A stretch of 64,000 nt of DNA from Catellatospora paridis (GTDB lineage Bacteria; Actinomycetota; Actinomycetes; Mycobacteriales; Micromonosporaceae). Each line of letters opens with the position of its first letter. Positions within the stretch are counted from its first letter, which is position 1. The notes below the pieces were generated by a model that was not told the DNA's origin, searched no databases, and saw only the letters and a list, made by a program, of their open reading frames with translations. The stretch is taken from contig NZ_WBZD01000021.1 in NCBI RefSeq assembly GCF_009720365.1, forward strand, positions 234,859 through 298,858, given 5' to 3'. A program made the translations under genes and the position numbers. Shown one piece after another: positions 42,662 to 51,151 of this stretch.

Positions 42662-43198
42662 TCAGCCTGCCTTGCCGGCACGGCCCTCGGGCCAGTCGTC
42701 GGACGCGATCCGGTAGACCACGCTGGGTGAGCCGCTCGCGTCCGGTCTCGTGCCTGAGCGCACCCCGCCGATCTTCTCCACCGCCCGCCGCGAGCGTACG
42801 TTCGTCGGCCCGACCAGGAAGACGACGGTGTCGACGAACCTGAAGGCGTGGTGGAGCATCAGGTGTTTCAGCTCGCCGTTGTAGGCGCCGCCCCAGTGGG
42901 AGCGTGCGAGGAACGTCCAGCCGATCTCGATCTCGCGGCGCTGTGCGTCGTGGCCGTGGTAGCGGGACGTCCCGATGAGGCGGTGGTCGCGGGCGTCGAC
43001 GACCGCGAGCGCGCCGCCGCAGGAGAGCGCGTCGAGGAAGAACCGCCGGAAGACGTCATGCTGGTGCCGGTCCTGCTGCGGGTGCTGGGCCCACAGCAGC
43101 GGATCGGCGGCGACGGCGTACAGGCCGTCGAAGTCGGCCTCGCGCAGCGGCCTGGCGTGGACGAGTGCACCGGTCAGGGTGGGCTGGGCATCGAACAT
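42662..43198 (-). CDS. RimJ/RimL-type GNAT acetyltransferase
   Basis: 178 residues. The layout follows RimJ/RimL acetyltransferases: LVHARPLREADFDGLYAVAADP, then RLIGTSRYHGHDAQRREIEIGWTFLARSHWGGAYNGELKHLML and VGPTNVRSRRAVEKIGGVRSG. The substrate may be an amine, an N-terminal amino group or an antibiotic; nothing in the sequence decides. It is the first gene of a leftward pair, divergent from the copper amine oxidase with 126 bp between. Confidence 0.85.
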   Translation of the reverse strand: MFDAQPTLTGALVHARPLREADFDGLYAVAADPLLWAQHPQQDRHQHDVFRRFFLDALSCGGALAVVDARDHRLIGTSRYHGHDAQRREIEIGWTFLARSHWGGAYNGELKHLMLHHAFRFVDTVVFLVGPTNVRSRRAVEKIGGVRSGTRPDASGSPSVVYRIASDDWPEGRAGKAG

Positions 43199-43324
43199 GG
43201 GCGTGACTCCGATCGACCGCTGTCGGGCATAGAGCGCCGTCGCGCGATGTTCGGGCTCGACATCGGACTTTACTGCGATGAGGATGTTCGCGTGTCCGAG
43301 ATTGCCGATGAAAGAGGCGCACTG

Positions 43325-45298
43325 ATGAGTTCTTCAGCGCTGCACCAGATACCTTCGCAGCGGCCTGAACCGGCCGGTGCGCACCCGCTGGCCCGGCTCA
43401 GTGCTGAGGAGATGCGCCAGGCCCGTGCCGTGCTGAGTGCCGCCGGGCTGGTCCAGGAGAGCACCCGGTTCACGTATGTGGGCCTGGAGGAGCCGGTCAA
43501 GGGCGAGGTGCTCGACAGCGGCGGTGCGCTGGTGCCGCGGCGGGCCCGGGTGATCCTGCTGGACGTCGCGACCGGGGTGGCGACCGACACGGTGGTGTCG
43601 CTGTCCAAGGGCGAGGTGGACAGCCGGCGGGTGCTGGACCCGGTCCGGGACGGTCAGCCGGCGATCATGCTGGAGGAGTACATCGCGGCCGACGAGATCG
43701 TCAAGGCGGACGCGGGCTGGCAGGCGGCGATGGCGCGGCGCGGCATCACCGACCTGGACCTGGTGTGTCCGTGTCCGCTGTCGGCGGGTGCGGCGACCAA
43801 GCCGGACGAGCAGGGTCGGCGGATGGTGCGGGTGCTGTCGTTCGTGCGCCACCGCGAGGCCGACCACCCGTGGGCGCACCCGGTCGACGGCGTGGTGGCC
43901 TACGTCGACCTGACGCAGCGGCGGGTGATCGAGCTGATCGACGACGTGCTGCTGCCGGTGCCGGCCGAGGAGCACAACCACGACGACCCGGCCTATGTCG
44001 GCCCGCTGCGTACCACGCTGAAGCCGATCGAGATCACCCAGCCGGAGGGGCCGAGCTTCTCCGTCGACGACGACGTGGTCAGCTGGGAGGGCTGGAAGTT
44101 CCGGATCGGGTTCGACGCCCGCGAGGGCCTGACCCTGCACCAGCTGTCGCTCAACGGCCGCGACGTGATCTACCGGGCGAGCATCGCCGAGATGGTGGTG
44201 CCGTACGCGGACCCGTCGCCGGCGCGGTGGTGGCAGAACTACTTCGACGCGGGCGAGTACAGCCTGGGGGCGCAGGTCAACGCGTTGCAGCTGGGCTGCG
44301 ACTGCCTCGGTGAGATCCACTATTTCGACGCGGTGGTCGCCGACGACCTGGGGGAGCCGCAGCCGCGGCCGAACGCGATCTGCATGCACGAGGAGGACTT
44401 CGGGGTGCTGTGGAAGCACACCGACCTGTTCACCGGCTCGTCGGAGACGCGCCGGCAGCGGCGGCTGGTGATCTCGTTCTTCGTGACGGTCGGCAACTAC
44501 GACTACGGCTTCTACTGGTACCTGTACCTGGACGGCACGATCGAGTTGGAGTGCAAGGCGACCGGTGTCATGTTCACCTCGTCGTACGTGCCGGGCAGCC
44601 CGTTCGCCGACGAGGTCGCGCCGGGGCTGGGCGGGCCGTACCACCAGCACATGTGGTGCGCCCGGCTGGACATGACCGTCGACGGCGTCGCCAACACGGT
44701 CAACGAGGTGCAGTTGCAGCGGCTGCCGGTCGGGCCGGACAACCCGCACGGCAACGCGTTCACGAAGCTGGTGACGCCGGTGGAGCGCGAGTCGCAGGGC
44801 GCGAGGATGGCCGAGCCGGCCAGCGCCCGCGCCTGGCACGTGGTGAACCCGGCCAAGCACAACCGGCTGGGCCAGCCGGTCGGCTATGCGCTGTACCCGC
44901 AGGGCCAGCCGGTGCTGGCCGCGGATCCGACGGCGTCGATCTCGCAGCGGGCGGCGTTCGCGACGCACCACCTGTGGGTGACCCGCTACGACCCGGCGGA
45001 GCGTTACCCGTCGGGGGACCTGCCGAACCAGCACGCCGGCGGCACGGGGCTGCCCGCGTGGACGGCACAGGACCGGGACCTGACGGCGACCGACGTGGTG
45101 CTGTGGCACACGTTCGGCCTGACGCACTTCCCGCGTACCGAGGACTGGCCGGTGATGCCGGTGGACCGGGCCGGGTTCACGCTCAAGCCGGTCGGTTTCT
45201 TCGACCGCAACCCGACGCTGGACGTGCCCGCCTCGACGGCGTCGCACTGCGCCTCACCGGCGGCCGAGGGGGACAGCGGCGGCTGCTGCTCGTCCTGA
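43325..45298 (+). CDS. Primary-amine oxidase (copper/topaquinone type)
   Basis: Oxidatively deaminates primary amines to aldehyde, NH3 and H2O2. 657 residues from the ATG at 43325 (AAAGAGG upstream). The topaquinone precursor is Tyr392 in VGNYDYGFYW (NYDY). The catalytic base is Asp308 in NYFDAGEYSLG. Copper ligands are His440 and His442 in PYHQHMW and His601 in GLTHFPRTEDWP. Two small N-terminal domains precede the beta-sandwich (LARLSAEEMRQARAVLSAAG). The tail ends in a short cysteine-rich stretch (GDSGGCCSS). No signal peptide, so probably cytoplasmic like Arthrobacter-type enzymes. It sits among amine permeases and acetyltransferases. Confidence 0.95.
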   Translation: MSSSALHQIPSQRPEPAGAHPLARLSAEEMRQARAVLSAAGLVQESTRFTYVGLEEPVKGEVLDSGGALVPRRARVILLDVATGVATDTVVSLSKGEVDSRRVLDPVRDGQPAIMLEEYIAADEIVKADAGWQAAMARRGITDLDLVCPCPLSAGAATKPDEQGRRMVRVLSFVRHREADHPWAHPVDGVVAYVDLTQRRVIELIDDVLLPVPAEEHNHDDPAYVGPLRTTLKPIEITQPEGPSFSVDDDVVSWEGWKFRIGFDAREGLTLHQLSLNGRDVIYRASIAEMVVPYADPSPARWWQNYFDAGEYSLGAQVNALQLGCDCLGEIHYFDAVVADDLGEPQPRPNAICMHEEDFGVLWKHTDLFTGSSETRRQRRLVISFFVTVGNYDYGFYWYLYLDGTIELECKATGVMFTSSYVPGSPFADEVAPGLGGPYHQHMWCARLDMTVDGVANTVNEVQLQRLPVGPDNPHGNAFTKLVTPVERESQGARMAEPASARAWHVVNPAKHNRLGQPVGYALYPQGQPVLAADPTASISQRAAFATHHLWVTRYDPAERYPSGDLPNQHAGGTGLPAWTAQDRDLTATDVVLWHTFGLTHFPRTEDWPVMPVDRAGFTLKPVGFFDRNPTLDVPASTASHCASPAAEGDSGGCCSS

Positions 45299-45307
45299 AC
45301 AGGGCGT

Positions 45308-45345
45308 AAGGATGGGGCGGACGCGTCGGCGTCCGCCCCATCCTT
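45308..45345. terminator. Strong bidirectional terminator
   Basis: 17-bp perfect arms AAGGATGGGGCGGACGC and GCGTCCGCCCCATCCTT around GTCG, between the convergent amine oxidase and permease copy 3. Confidence 0.85.
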
Positions 45346-45374
45346 TACATCTGTGGCCCCCCGTGGGGCGCGGC

Positions 45375-46880
45375 TCATTCCGCCGGGCCGCCCTTGCCGA
45401 TCCGCTCGTACACGGCGGGCTGCGCCGAGCGCAGCACCAGGCCCCAGGCGGCGCCGAGCACGACGGCGACACCGACCAGGCCCGGCAGGATGTAGCGCAG
45501 CGGCGAGTCTGCCTCGGCGCCCAGCATCGCGTCGGAGTTCACGATCGTCATGACGGTGATCGCGCCGAGGGCGAGGGTGGCCAGCACCGGGGCGATGGTG
45601 CGCTGCCAGAGCGTCTCGGCGCCGGAGTGCCGGTTGAGGTACGCCAGCACTGCGACCGACGTGCCGACCATGAGCACGAGCAGGCCGACGGCCGAGACGT
45701 AGGACAGCCAGGTGAACAGTTCCATCACCGGGTCGCGTTCGAGCGCGGCGAACACGGCCACGACGATGACGGCCAGGATCGTCTGCAGCAGCGAGCCGAC
45801 GAACGGCGCGGAGGTGCGCCGGCCGGTGCGGGCCAGGACGGCGGGCAGCACCTTCTCGCGTCCGGCGGCGAACAGGTACCGGGCGACGGTGTTGTGGAAC
45901 GACAGCAGCGCGGCGAACACGCTGGTGAGCAGGAGCAGGTTCGCGATGTTGGCGACGGTGTCGCCGAAGTGCGCGGCCATCAGTGAGAACGGCAGGCCCG
46001 CGGCGGGGTCCTGGGCCTGGGCGACGACGTTGTCGGGGCCCGCGCCGACGGTCAGAGCCCACGCCGACAGCGCGTACAGGACACCGGTGATGGCGATGGC
46101 GACGTACAGGGCCCGGGCGACGGTGCGGCGGGGGTCCTTGGCCTCCTCGGCGTAGTCGCCGGCGCTTTCGAAGCCCGCGAACGCGGCCACGGTGAAGGCG
46201 AGCACGCCGCCGATGGCGGGGCCGAACAGGTTGCCCGGGTCGAGGCCGTCGAAGGTGACGGTGCCGCCGGCGGGGTTGGTGAGCGCGCCGAAGTCGAACA
46301 GGACGACGGCCGCGACCTCGGCGATGAGCAGTACGGCGAGGACCTTGGCGTTGAGGTCGACGCGCAGCAGGCCCAGGATCGCGACCAGGGCGAGCGCGGC
46401 CAGTGCCCATACCCACCAGGCAAGTGCGGGGCCGCCGTTGGCCTCGACGAACCCGCCGAGCGCGGCGCCGAACAGGCCGTAGAGGCCGATCTGGATGGCG
46501 TTGTATGCCAGCAGGGCCACGAACGAGGCGCCGACCCCCAGCGCCCCGCCGAGTCCCTGTGACACGTAGGCGTAGAAGACGCCCGCGTTGACGACATGAC
46601 GGCTCATCGCGGCGTAGCCGACGGCGAACAGCGCCAGTGCGGCGGCGACGAGCGGGAACGCCAGCGGCACGCCGACCGAGCCGGTGACGGCGAACGTCGC
46701 GACGACGCCGCCGGCGAGGACGGTCATCGGGGCGCTGGCCGAGACGGTGAAGAAGACCAGCGAGCTGGTGCTGAGCCGGCGGCGGGCCAGGCCCAGGTCG
46801 GCGGGGGCCAGCATGGGCGGTAAGGGCGACGAAGCGCCCGAGGGGATCGCGGCTCCCCGTGTCTGTTCAGAGGTGCTCAT
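45375..46880 (-). CDS. APC-family amino acid/amine permease, copy 3
   Basis: 501 residues from the ATG at 46880 (GAGGAA upstream). Twelve to fourteen membrane helices; VSASAPMTVLAGGVVATFAV is helix 1, YAAMSRHVVNAGVFYAYVSQGLG the helix 2-3 region, and FAGFESAGDYAEEAKDPRRTVARAL the helix 6-7 loop. It is a close paralogue of permease copy 1. It is convergent with the amine oxidase and divergent from GPP34 copy 3. The ligand is likely an amine that the oxidase can use; this is inference from position. Confidence 0.9.
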   Translation of the reverse strand: MSTSEQTRGAAIPSGASSPLPPMLAPADLGLARRRLSTSSLVFFTVSASAPMTVLAGGVVATFAVTGSVGVPLAFPLVAAALALFAVGYAAMSRHVVNAGVFYAYVSQGLGGALGVGASFVALLAYNAIQIGLYGLFGAALGGFVEANGGPALAWWVWALAALALVAILGLLRVDLNAKVLAVLLIAEVAAVVLFDFGALTNPAGGTVTFDGLDPGNLFGPAIGGVLAFTVAAFAGFESAGDYAEEAKDPRRTVARALYVAIAITGVLYALSAWALTVGAGPDNVVAQAQDPAAGLPFSLMAAHFGDTVANIANLLLLTSVFAALLSFHNTVARYLFAAGREKVLPAVLARTGRRTSAPFVGSLLQTILAVIVVAVFAALERDPVMELFTWLSYVSAVGLLVLMVGTSVAVLAYLNRHSGAETLWQRTIAPVLATLALGAITVMTIVNSDAMLGAEADSPLRYILPGLVGVAVVLGAAWGLVLRSAQPAVYERIGKGGPAE

Positions 46881-46936
46881 GGTTCCTCTAGTCCTGGTTT
46901 CGGGGTGAACGGTCGGTGCATAGTAATGCGTGCAGG

Positions 46937-46956
46937 TACATGGATCAATACATGTA
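46937..46956. promoter_or_regulatory. Palindrome between divergent permease copy 3 and GPP34 copy 3
   Basis: TACATG (46937-46942) and CATGTA (46951-46956) flank an 8-bp centre, inside a markedly AT-rich stretch (46915-47000) that is the likely control region for both genes. No other gene is visible in 46881-47108. Confidence 0.4.
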
Positions 46957-47108
46957 ACGCTTCGTTAATGTAGTTCGCTAAGGTCTATGTCTGAGCAGTT
47001 GAACGGATCGGTGATGTCCACTAGCCTTTCCAATTTGCACAGACGAGAGCATGCATCGCGGCATGCGGAAACGATCCCCCCGCCGAGTAGTGATCACCTA
47101 GGATCCCC

Positions 47109-47780
47109 ATGTCGACTTTCTCCGTCTCGGACAGGTTCGCCGTGGCCGACGAACTGTTTCTCATCGGCCACCACGAATACACCGGCAAGCGGCACGCGGG
47201 CGACGAGGTGTTCGGTCTCGGCCTTGCCGCCGCCGTGCTGATCGAGCTCGGCTGGCAGCGCGCGATCGCGCTGGAGGAGGGCGCGGTGCTCGTGCGCACC
47301 ACGCCCACGTTCACCGGTGACCCGGTCCTCGACCATGTGCTCGGCAAGGTCGCCGGCCAGGAGCCCGTCACCCATCCGGCCGCGTCGTGGATCGACTACC
47401 TGCGCGAGGACCTGTATCTGCTGGTCGCCGAACGGCTCAAGCGACAGGCGGTGATCGAGGAGGTCCAGCGCGGCGTGCTCAGCCGGCAGAGCCGCCTGGT
47501 GGCGGTCAACCCGTTCACCGCGGCGCGGCCGCGCTCGCTGATGCTGGGCGTGCTGCGCGACCCGCCGGGCCGCCGGCAGGCGCCGGCCGACGCCCACTAC
47601 GCCGTGCTGGCGGGGCTGGTCGCGGCGATGGAGATGTGGGAGGCGATCCCCACGGTCGGGCCGGACGAGGCGGCGTACAACTCTGCTCTGCTGCTCGACC
47701 GGATGCACCCCGCCGAACAGGCGATCATCAAGGGTGTGTCGACGACGAAGGCGGCCCTGGCCCGGCGGGTGCGCCGCTGA
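47109..47780 (+). CDS. GPP34 (GOLPH3-like) family protein, copy 3
   Basis: 223 residues. Family start FAVADELFLIGHHEYTGKRH followed by FGLGLAAAVLIELGWQRAIAL. The middle SWIDYLREDLYLLVAERLKR and C-terminal helices (DEAAYNSALLLDRMHPAEQA) match copies 1 and 2 in layout. It is divergent from permease copy 3 across a 228-bp regulatory region. The recurrence of the pairing in three orientations suggests functional linkage rather than chance, though the function is unknown. Confidence 0.85.
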   Translation: MSTFSVSDRFAVADELFLIGHHEYTGKRHAGDEVFGLGLAAAVLIELGWQRAIALEEGAVLVRTTPTFTGDPVLDHVLGKVAGQEPVTHPAASWIDYLREDLYLLVAERLKRQAVIEEVQRGVLSRQSRLVAVNPFTAARPRSLMLGVLRDPPGRRQAPADAHYAVLAGLVAAMEMWEAIPTVGPDEAAYNSALLLDRMHPAEQAIIKGVSTTKAALARRVRR

Positions 47781-47895
47781 CCATCAGGGCCCGGAGGGGT
47801 GCCGTCGCGCGGCCATCGACAAGTGGCGCTGTTATACCATGATGATCTTCGTGAGTTGATCGAAGAGCCACTGGTGCCGCGAGAGAGGCTGCCTC

Positions 47896-48936
47896 GTGAG
47901 TGCCCCGCCGTCCGTGTTGACCCGGCTCACCGGCCAACTGGGCCGGATCACACTCAACCGGCCGCGGGCCATCAACGCGCTGACCACCGAGATGGTCACG
48001 ATCATGCAGCAGGCCCTCGACCTGTGGGCCGCCTCCGACCGGGTCCGGACGGTGCTGGTCACCGGCGCCGGTCATCGCGGGCTGTGTGCGGGCGGCGACA
48101 TCCGCGCGATCCACGCCGACGCGGTGTCCGGCGGCAGCAGGTCACTGGAGTTCTGGGCCCGCGAGTACCGGCTCAACGCCACCATCGCCCGATACCGCAA
48201 ACCGATCGTGGCCTGGATGGACGGCCTGGTGATGGGCGGCGGCATCGGCATCTCCGCACACGCCGGCGTACGGATCGTCACCGAACGCTCCCGGCTGGCG
48301 ATGCCGGAGGTGGGCATCGGCTTCCACCCCGACGTCGGCGGCAGCTGGCTGCTGTCGCACGCACCCGGGCAGGTCGGCACACACCTGGCCCTGACCGGGG
48401 CGTCGATCGGGGCCGCCGACGCCGTCCACGCCGGGCTCGCCGACCACATCGTGCCTGCCGATCGGCTGCCACGGCTGGCCGCGGCGCTGGCCGGCGCCGA
48501 CGCCGCCAGTGCCGTGGCCTCGCACGCGCTCGCCGTGCCGGAGGGCGAACTGGCCGCAGGCCGGGAGTGGATCGACCGGTGCTACGCCGCCGACTCCGTA
48601 TCCGAGATCCTCGACCGGCTGCGATCCGACCCTGCCCCGGCGGCGCGCGCGGCAGCCGCAGAGATCGCCGCCAAGTCACCGACCGCGCTGGTGGTCACCC
48701 TGCGCTCGCTGCGCACCGCGGCCGGGCTGCCGTCGCTGGAAGCCGCGCTGGAGCAGGAGTACCGGCTGTCGGCGGCCATGCTGAGATCGGTGGACTTCGC
48801 CGAAGGGGTACGCGCCCAGATCATCGACAAGGATCGCAACCCGCACTGGAAGCCGGCCGACCTCGCCGGTGTCGACGTCGACACGATCGCCGGCTACTTC
48901 GCTCCCACGGCCGAGGACCTCGACCTTCGCGGGTGA
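47896..48936 (+). CDS. Enoyl-CoA hydratase/3-hydroxyisobutyryl-CoA hydrolase family enzyme
   Basis: 346 residues from a GTG at 47896 (GAGAGAGG upstream). Crotonase fold: ITLNRPRAINALTTEMV, oxyanion-hole strand GHRGLCAGGDIRAIHADA and second oxyanion segment MDGLVMGGGIGISAHAG. The hydrolase-type signature is RLAMPEVGIGFHPDVGGSWLL, and its length (~345) fits 3-hydroxyisobutyryl-CoA hydrolases (valine catabolism) rather than plain hydratases (~260). A C-terminal acyl-CoA-binding extension (SVDFAEGVRAQIIDKDRNPHWKP) supports this. Confidence 0.87.
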   Translation: MSAPPSVLTRLTGQLGRITLNRPRAINALTTEMVTIMQQALDLWAASDRVRTVLVTGAGHRGLCAGGDIRAIHADAVSGGSRSLEFWAREYRLNATIARYRKPIVAWMDGLVMGGGIGISAHAGVRIVTERSRLAMPEVGIGFHPDVGGSWLLSHAPGQVGTHLALTGASIGAADAVHAGLADHIVPADRLPRLAAALAGADAASAVASHALAVPEGELAAGREWIDRCYAADSVSEILDRLRSDPAPAARAAAAEIAAKSPTALVVTLRSLRTAAGLPSLEAALEQEYRLSAAMLRSVDFAEGVRAQIIDKDRNPHWKPADLAGVDVDTIAGYFAPTAEDLDLRG

Positions 48937-49028
48937 AAGCGATGATCGTGGTCGAAGGCAAGGAGCCGAGTCGGGCGACCCCGTGTCGACTGGCCGGCTG
49001 TGCGCGGTGAACCGCTGCGGTCACGGGG

Positions 49029-49997
49029 CTAACGGCGGCCGCGTATCGCTCTGCGGTGTGCTTCGACGAGGTGGCGCTGGGAGTACGCCTTGTAGTACCA
49101 CGGGTACTCGTACACCCGATGGTTCGTGGCCTCGAACTGCTCGCCCGCCTGTTCCCACATGCCGGCTTCGCAGAGTGCGAACGTGAGCAGGCTGCGATCG
49201 TGCAGCGCCAGGGCATGGGTGTGTGGGCCCTCGGACTGCCAGCGGCGCAGCACGACGGCCAGGTCGTCGCGCACGTCCGGCCGCTTCCAGAAGGCGGCGG
49301 CATCCTCGCTCTCCACCAGCGCGTACTCGATGTGTGCCTGAATGATCTGCACCACCAGCGGGGAGCCGGCGGGCGCGGTGTCGGCGACGTTGCGGGCGAA
49401 TGCATACATCTGCTCATGAGAGCCATGCCATTTGGCGCACAGATACTGCAAGGCGGCGTTGTGACCCAGGCGGTCATGGGGTGCGCACGCCCGCAGGCCG
49501 TCCCACCGGCGGTTGAATTCGTCCAGCCCTTCCTGCTGCCCGACGGCCAGCCACAAGGCGGCCACCCACGCAACGGGCTCGCCCGGGTTGACGGCGAGCG
49601 CGCGGGCGGACGCCTGCGCCGCCTCGTCGAGGATGCGATGGAACTGCTGGAACGCCTCCGCGGCGGTGTACCTGGCGAACCTGCCGCCACGGGCCAGCCA
49701 GGCACGCTGTACGAGTGCCCAGCTCTGCAGCGTCAGTGCCTCGGGCGCATCCGGCTCGTCGGCCAGCCACTTGTCGAGCCAACGGCCGTCAGCGGCAGCA
49801 GCGGCAGCGAAGGTGTTGAACTGAGTGCCTCGCCGATCGGCGTCGACCTCCTGGCGCAGCAGGCGGGCGACCGGCTGCCACTCGCTGCTGACATCGGCCA
49901 GATCCCGCACAGCGGCGAGTTCGGCGTCATCCATGGCGAGGTCGGTGACGGTGGTGACGTGCGGTCGCCGTGACAGGAGACGATCGAGGAAGAACAT
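49029..49997 (-). CDS. Hypothetical helical-repeat protein
   Basis: 322 residues, soluble, all-helical and rich in Trp (EPVAWVAALWLAVGQQEG, LTLQSWALVQRAWLARGG, YPWYYKAYSQRHLVEAHRR). The helix pattern resembles TPR-like repeats, but no canonical TPR consensus can be drawn. No signal peptide or membrane helix. The protein begins MFFLDRLLSRRPHVTTVTDL. Divergent from the frameshifted gene at 50084, which has a similar helical-repeat nature; they may belong together. Confidence 0.65.
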   Translation of the reverse strand: MFFLDRLLSRRPHVTTVTDLAMDDAELAAVRDLADVSSEWQPVARLLRQEVDADRRGTQFNTFAAAAAADGRWLDKWLADEPDAPEALTLQSWALVQRAWLARGGRFARYTAAEAFQQFHRILDEAAQASARALAVNPGEPVAWVAALWLAVGQQEGLDEFNRRWDGLRACAPHDRLGHNAALQYLCAKWHGSHEQMYAFARNVADTAPAGSPLVVQIIQAHIEYALVESEDAAAFWKRPDVRDDLAVVLRRWQSEGPHTHALALHDRSLLTFALCEAGMWEQAGEQFEATNHRVYEYPWYYKAYSQRHLVEAHRRAIRGRR

Positions 49998-50083
49998 GGC
50001 CAGAGGTTAGAGCAAGATCTTCCTCGGCGGGACCCGGCCCGGCGGCCTGCTGCGACGTGCACGGTGTTGCCAGAATCGGCGGT

Positions 50084-50844
50084 ATGGGTTTACGGGCGCG
50101 ATGGTCAGCCATCGTCGGTCGCCTGCCGTCCTCCTACGCCGAAGCGTTCGCCGCAGGTTACGCGCGTGCGGCGTTCCGCAGAGCGAGCCGGCCGCGGGCG
50201 ACTGCCGCTCTGGTCCAGGCCGCCGAAGAGATGTCGGCCAAGGGCGAACACGCCATGGCGGAGGCCCTGTACCGCAGAGCGGCAGAAGCCGGGGACCGCC
50301 GGGCGGTCGTGAAGCTGGTCAACTGGCCTGGTGTACGGGAGGACCCCGCTGCGATGGAGGCCGTGTATCGGGCGGCGATCGCGGCCGGGGACGTCGAGTC
50401 GGTCGCGTCCTTGGCGGCGCTGCGCGCCCGGCAGGGCGACACGGCCGAAGCTCGCGCGCTTTCATGGTGGCCGTCGAATGCGGCAGCGTCAGCGCGTTGA
50501 CGATGTATGCGGCCTTCCTGCGCAATCACGGCGAACCCGGCGAGCTCGGTGAGGCGATCGAGCATCACCGCAGTCAGGTGGCGGCCGGCGACACCGGTGC
50601 TCTGCCGATCCTCGGCGCGCTCCTGCTGAAGGTGCCGCATGGACAGGTCGAGGCGGAGGCCGTGCTGCGTCACGGTGCCGCGCTGTTGGACAACCGGTGC
50701 CGATGCCTGCTCGCTGCGCTGCTGTTGGACCGGGGCGCAACCGGTGGAGCAGCTGAGCTGGTCCGGCGGGTGCGCGCCACCGGTGACGACCTGGTGCGTG
50801 GCTACGCCGAGCGGCTCGCGGAGGAGTACGAGCTGCCCTCGTGA
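50084..50844 (+). pseudogene. Frameshifted helical-repeat (TPR/Sel1-like) gene
   Basis: From the ATG at 50084 the frame codes for GLRARWSAIVGRLPSSYAEA and TPR/Sel1-like helices (KGEHAMAEALYRRAAEAGDRR, MEAVYRAAIAAGDVES). It runs to about 50455 and then reads into a stop at 50500. The same repeat pattern continues in a different frame (MVAVECGSVSALTMYAAFLR, EAIEHHRSQVAAGDTGALP, EAVLRHGAALLDNRC) to the stop at 50844. One base missing near 50450-50465, in the GCTCGCGCGC run, would explain it. Joined, the product would be ~253 residues. A sequencing error is possible. Confidence 0.7.
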
Positions 50845-50880
50845 TCTCCCGGGGACCGACAGCAGCACGCGCTCTACGCG

Positions 50881-50937
50881 AGGGGACTGGTGCGGTGAAG
50901 TCCTCGAGTGGCGGCCGCAAGGGCCGATGACCTGCCC
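50881..50937 (+). promoter_or_regulatory. Possible cobalamin riboswitch upstream of bluB
   Basis: Several elements of the cobalamin aptamer appear in order: a GGGGACTGGTG-like block, GGTGAAGTCC, GCGGCCGCAAGGG and the 3' piece GATGACCTGCC. The gene downstream makes the lower ligand of B12, a sensible target. Against it, the central loop lengths differ from the usual consensus and a TATGAT at 50954-50959 could be a promoter lying downstream of it. The rest of 50845-51151 shows no gene. Confidence 0.35.
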
Positions 50938-51151
50938 CGGCATCGCGACCACCGTATGATCCCAACGGCGTCCTGCGCGCCGTATGGGGCAGTGCGCGAA
51001 TTCGAGAGCGCGGACTTGTCGAGGCAATTCCGAAGCGGGCTGCGGACGTTCGGCGCTTGACCCGACAGGAAAGGGCGGACCGGTGACGACAGTTCGGCCG
51101 TCGTGCACGACCCGTTCGAGCGACGATGGCCGCTCGCCTGGAGGCTCCGGG

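Noticed and set aside
29906..47780. The GPP34-permease region as a genomic island
   Set aside because: No integrase, tRNA edge, repeats or base-composition shift bounds it; the tRNA scar lies ~7 kb further right.
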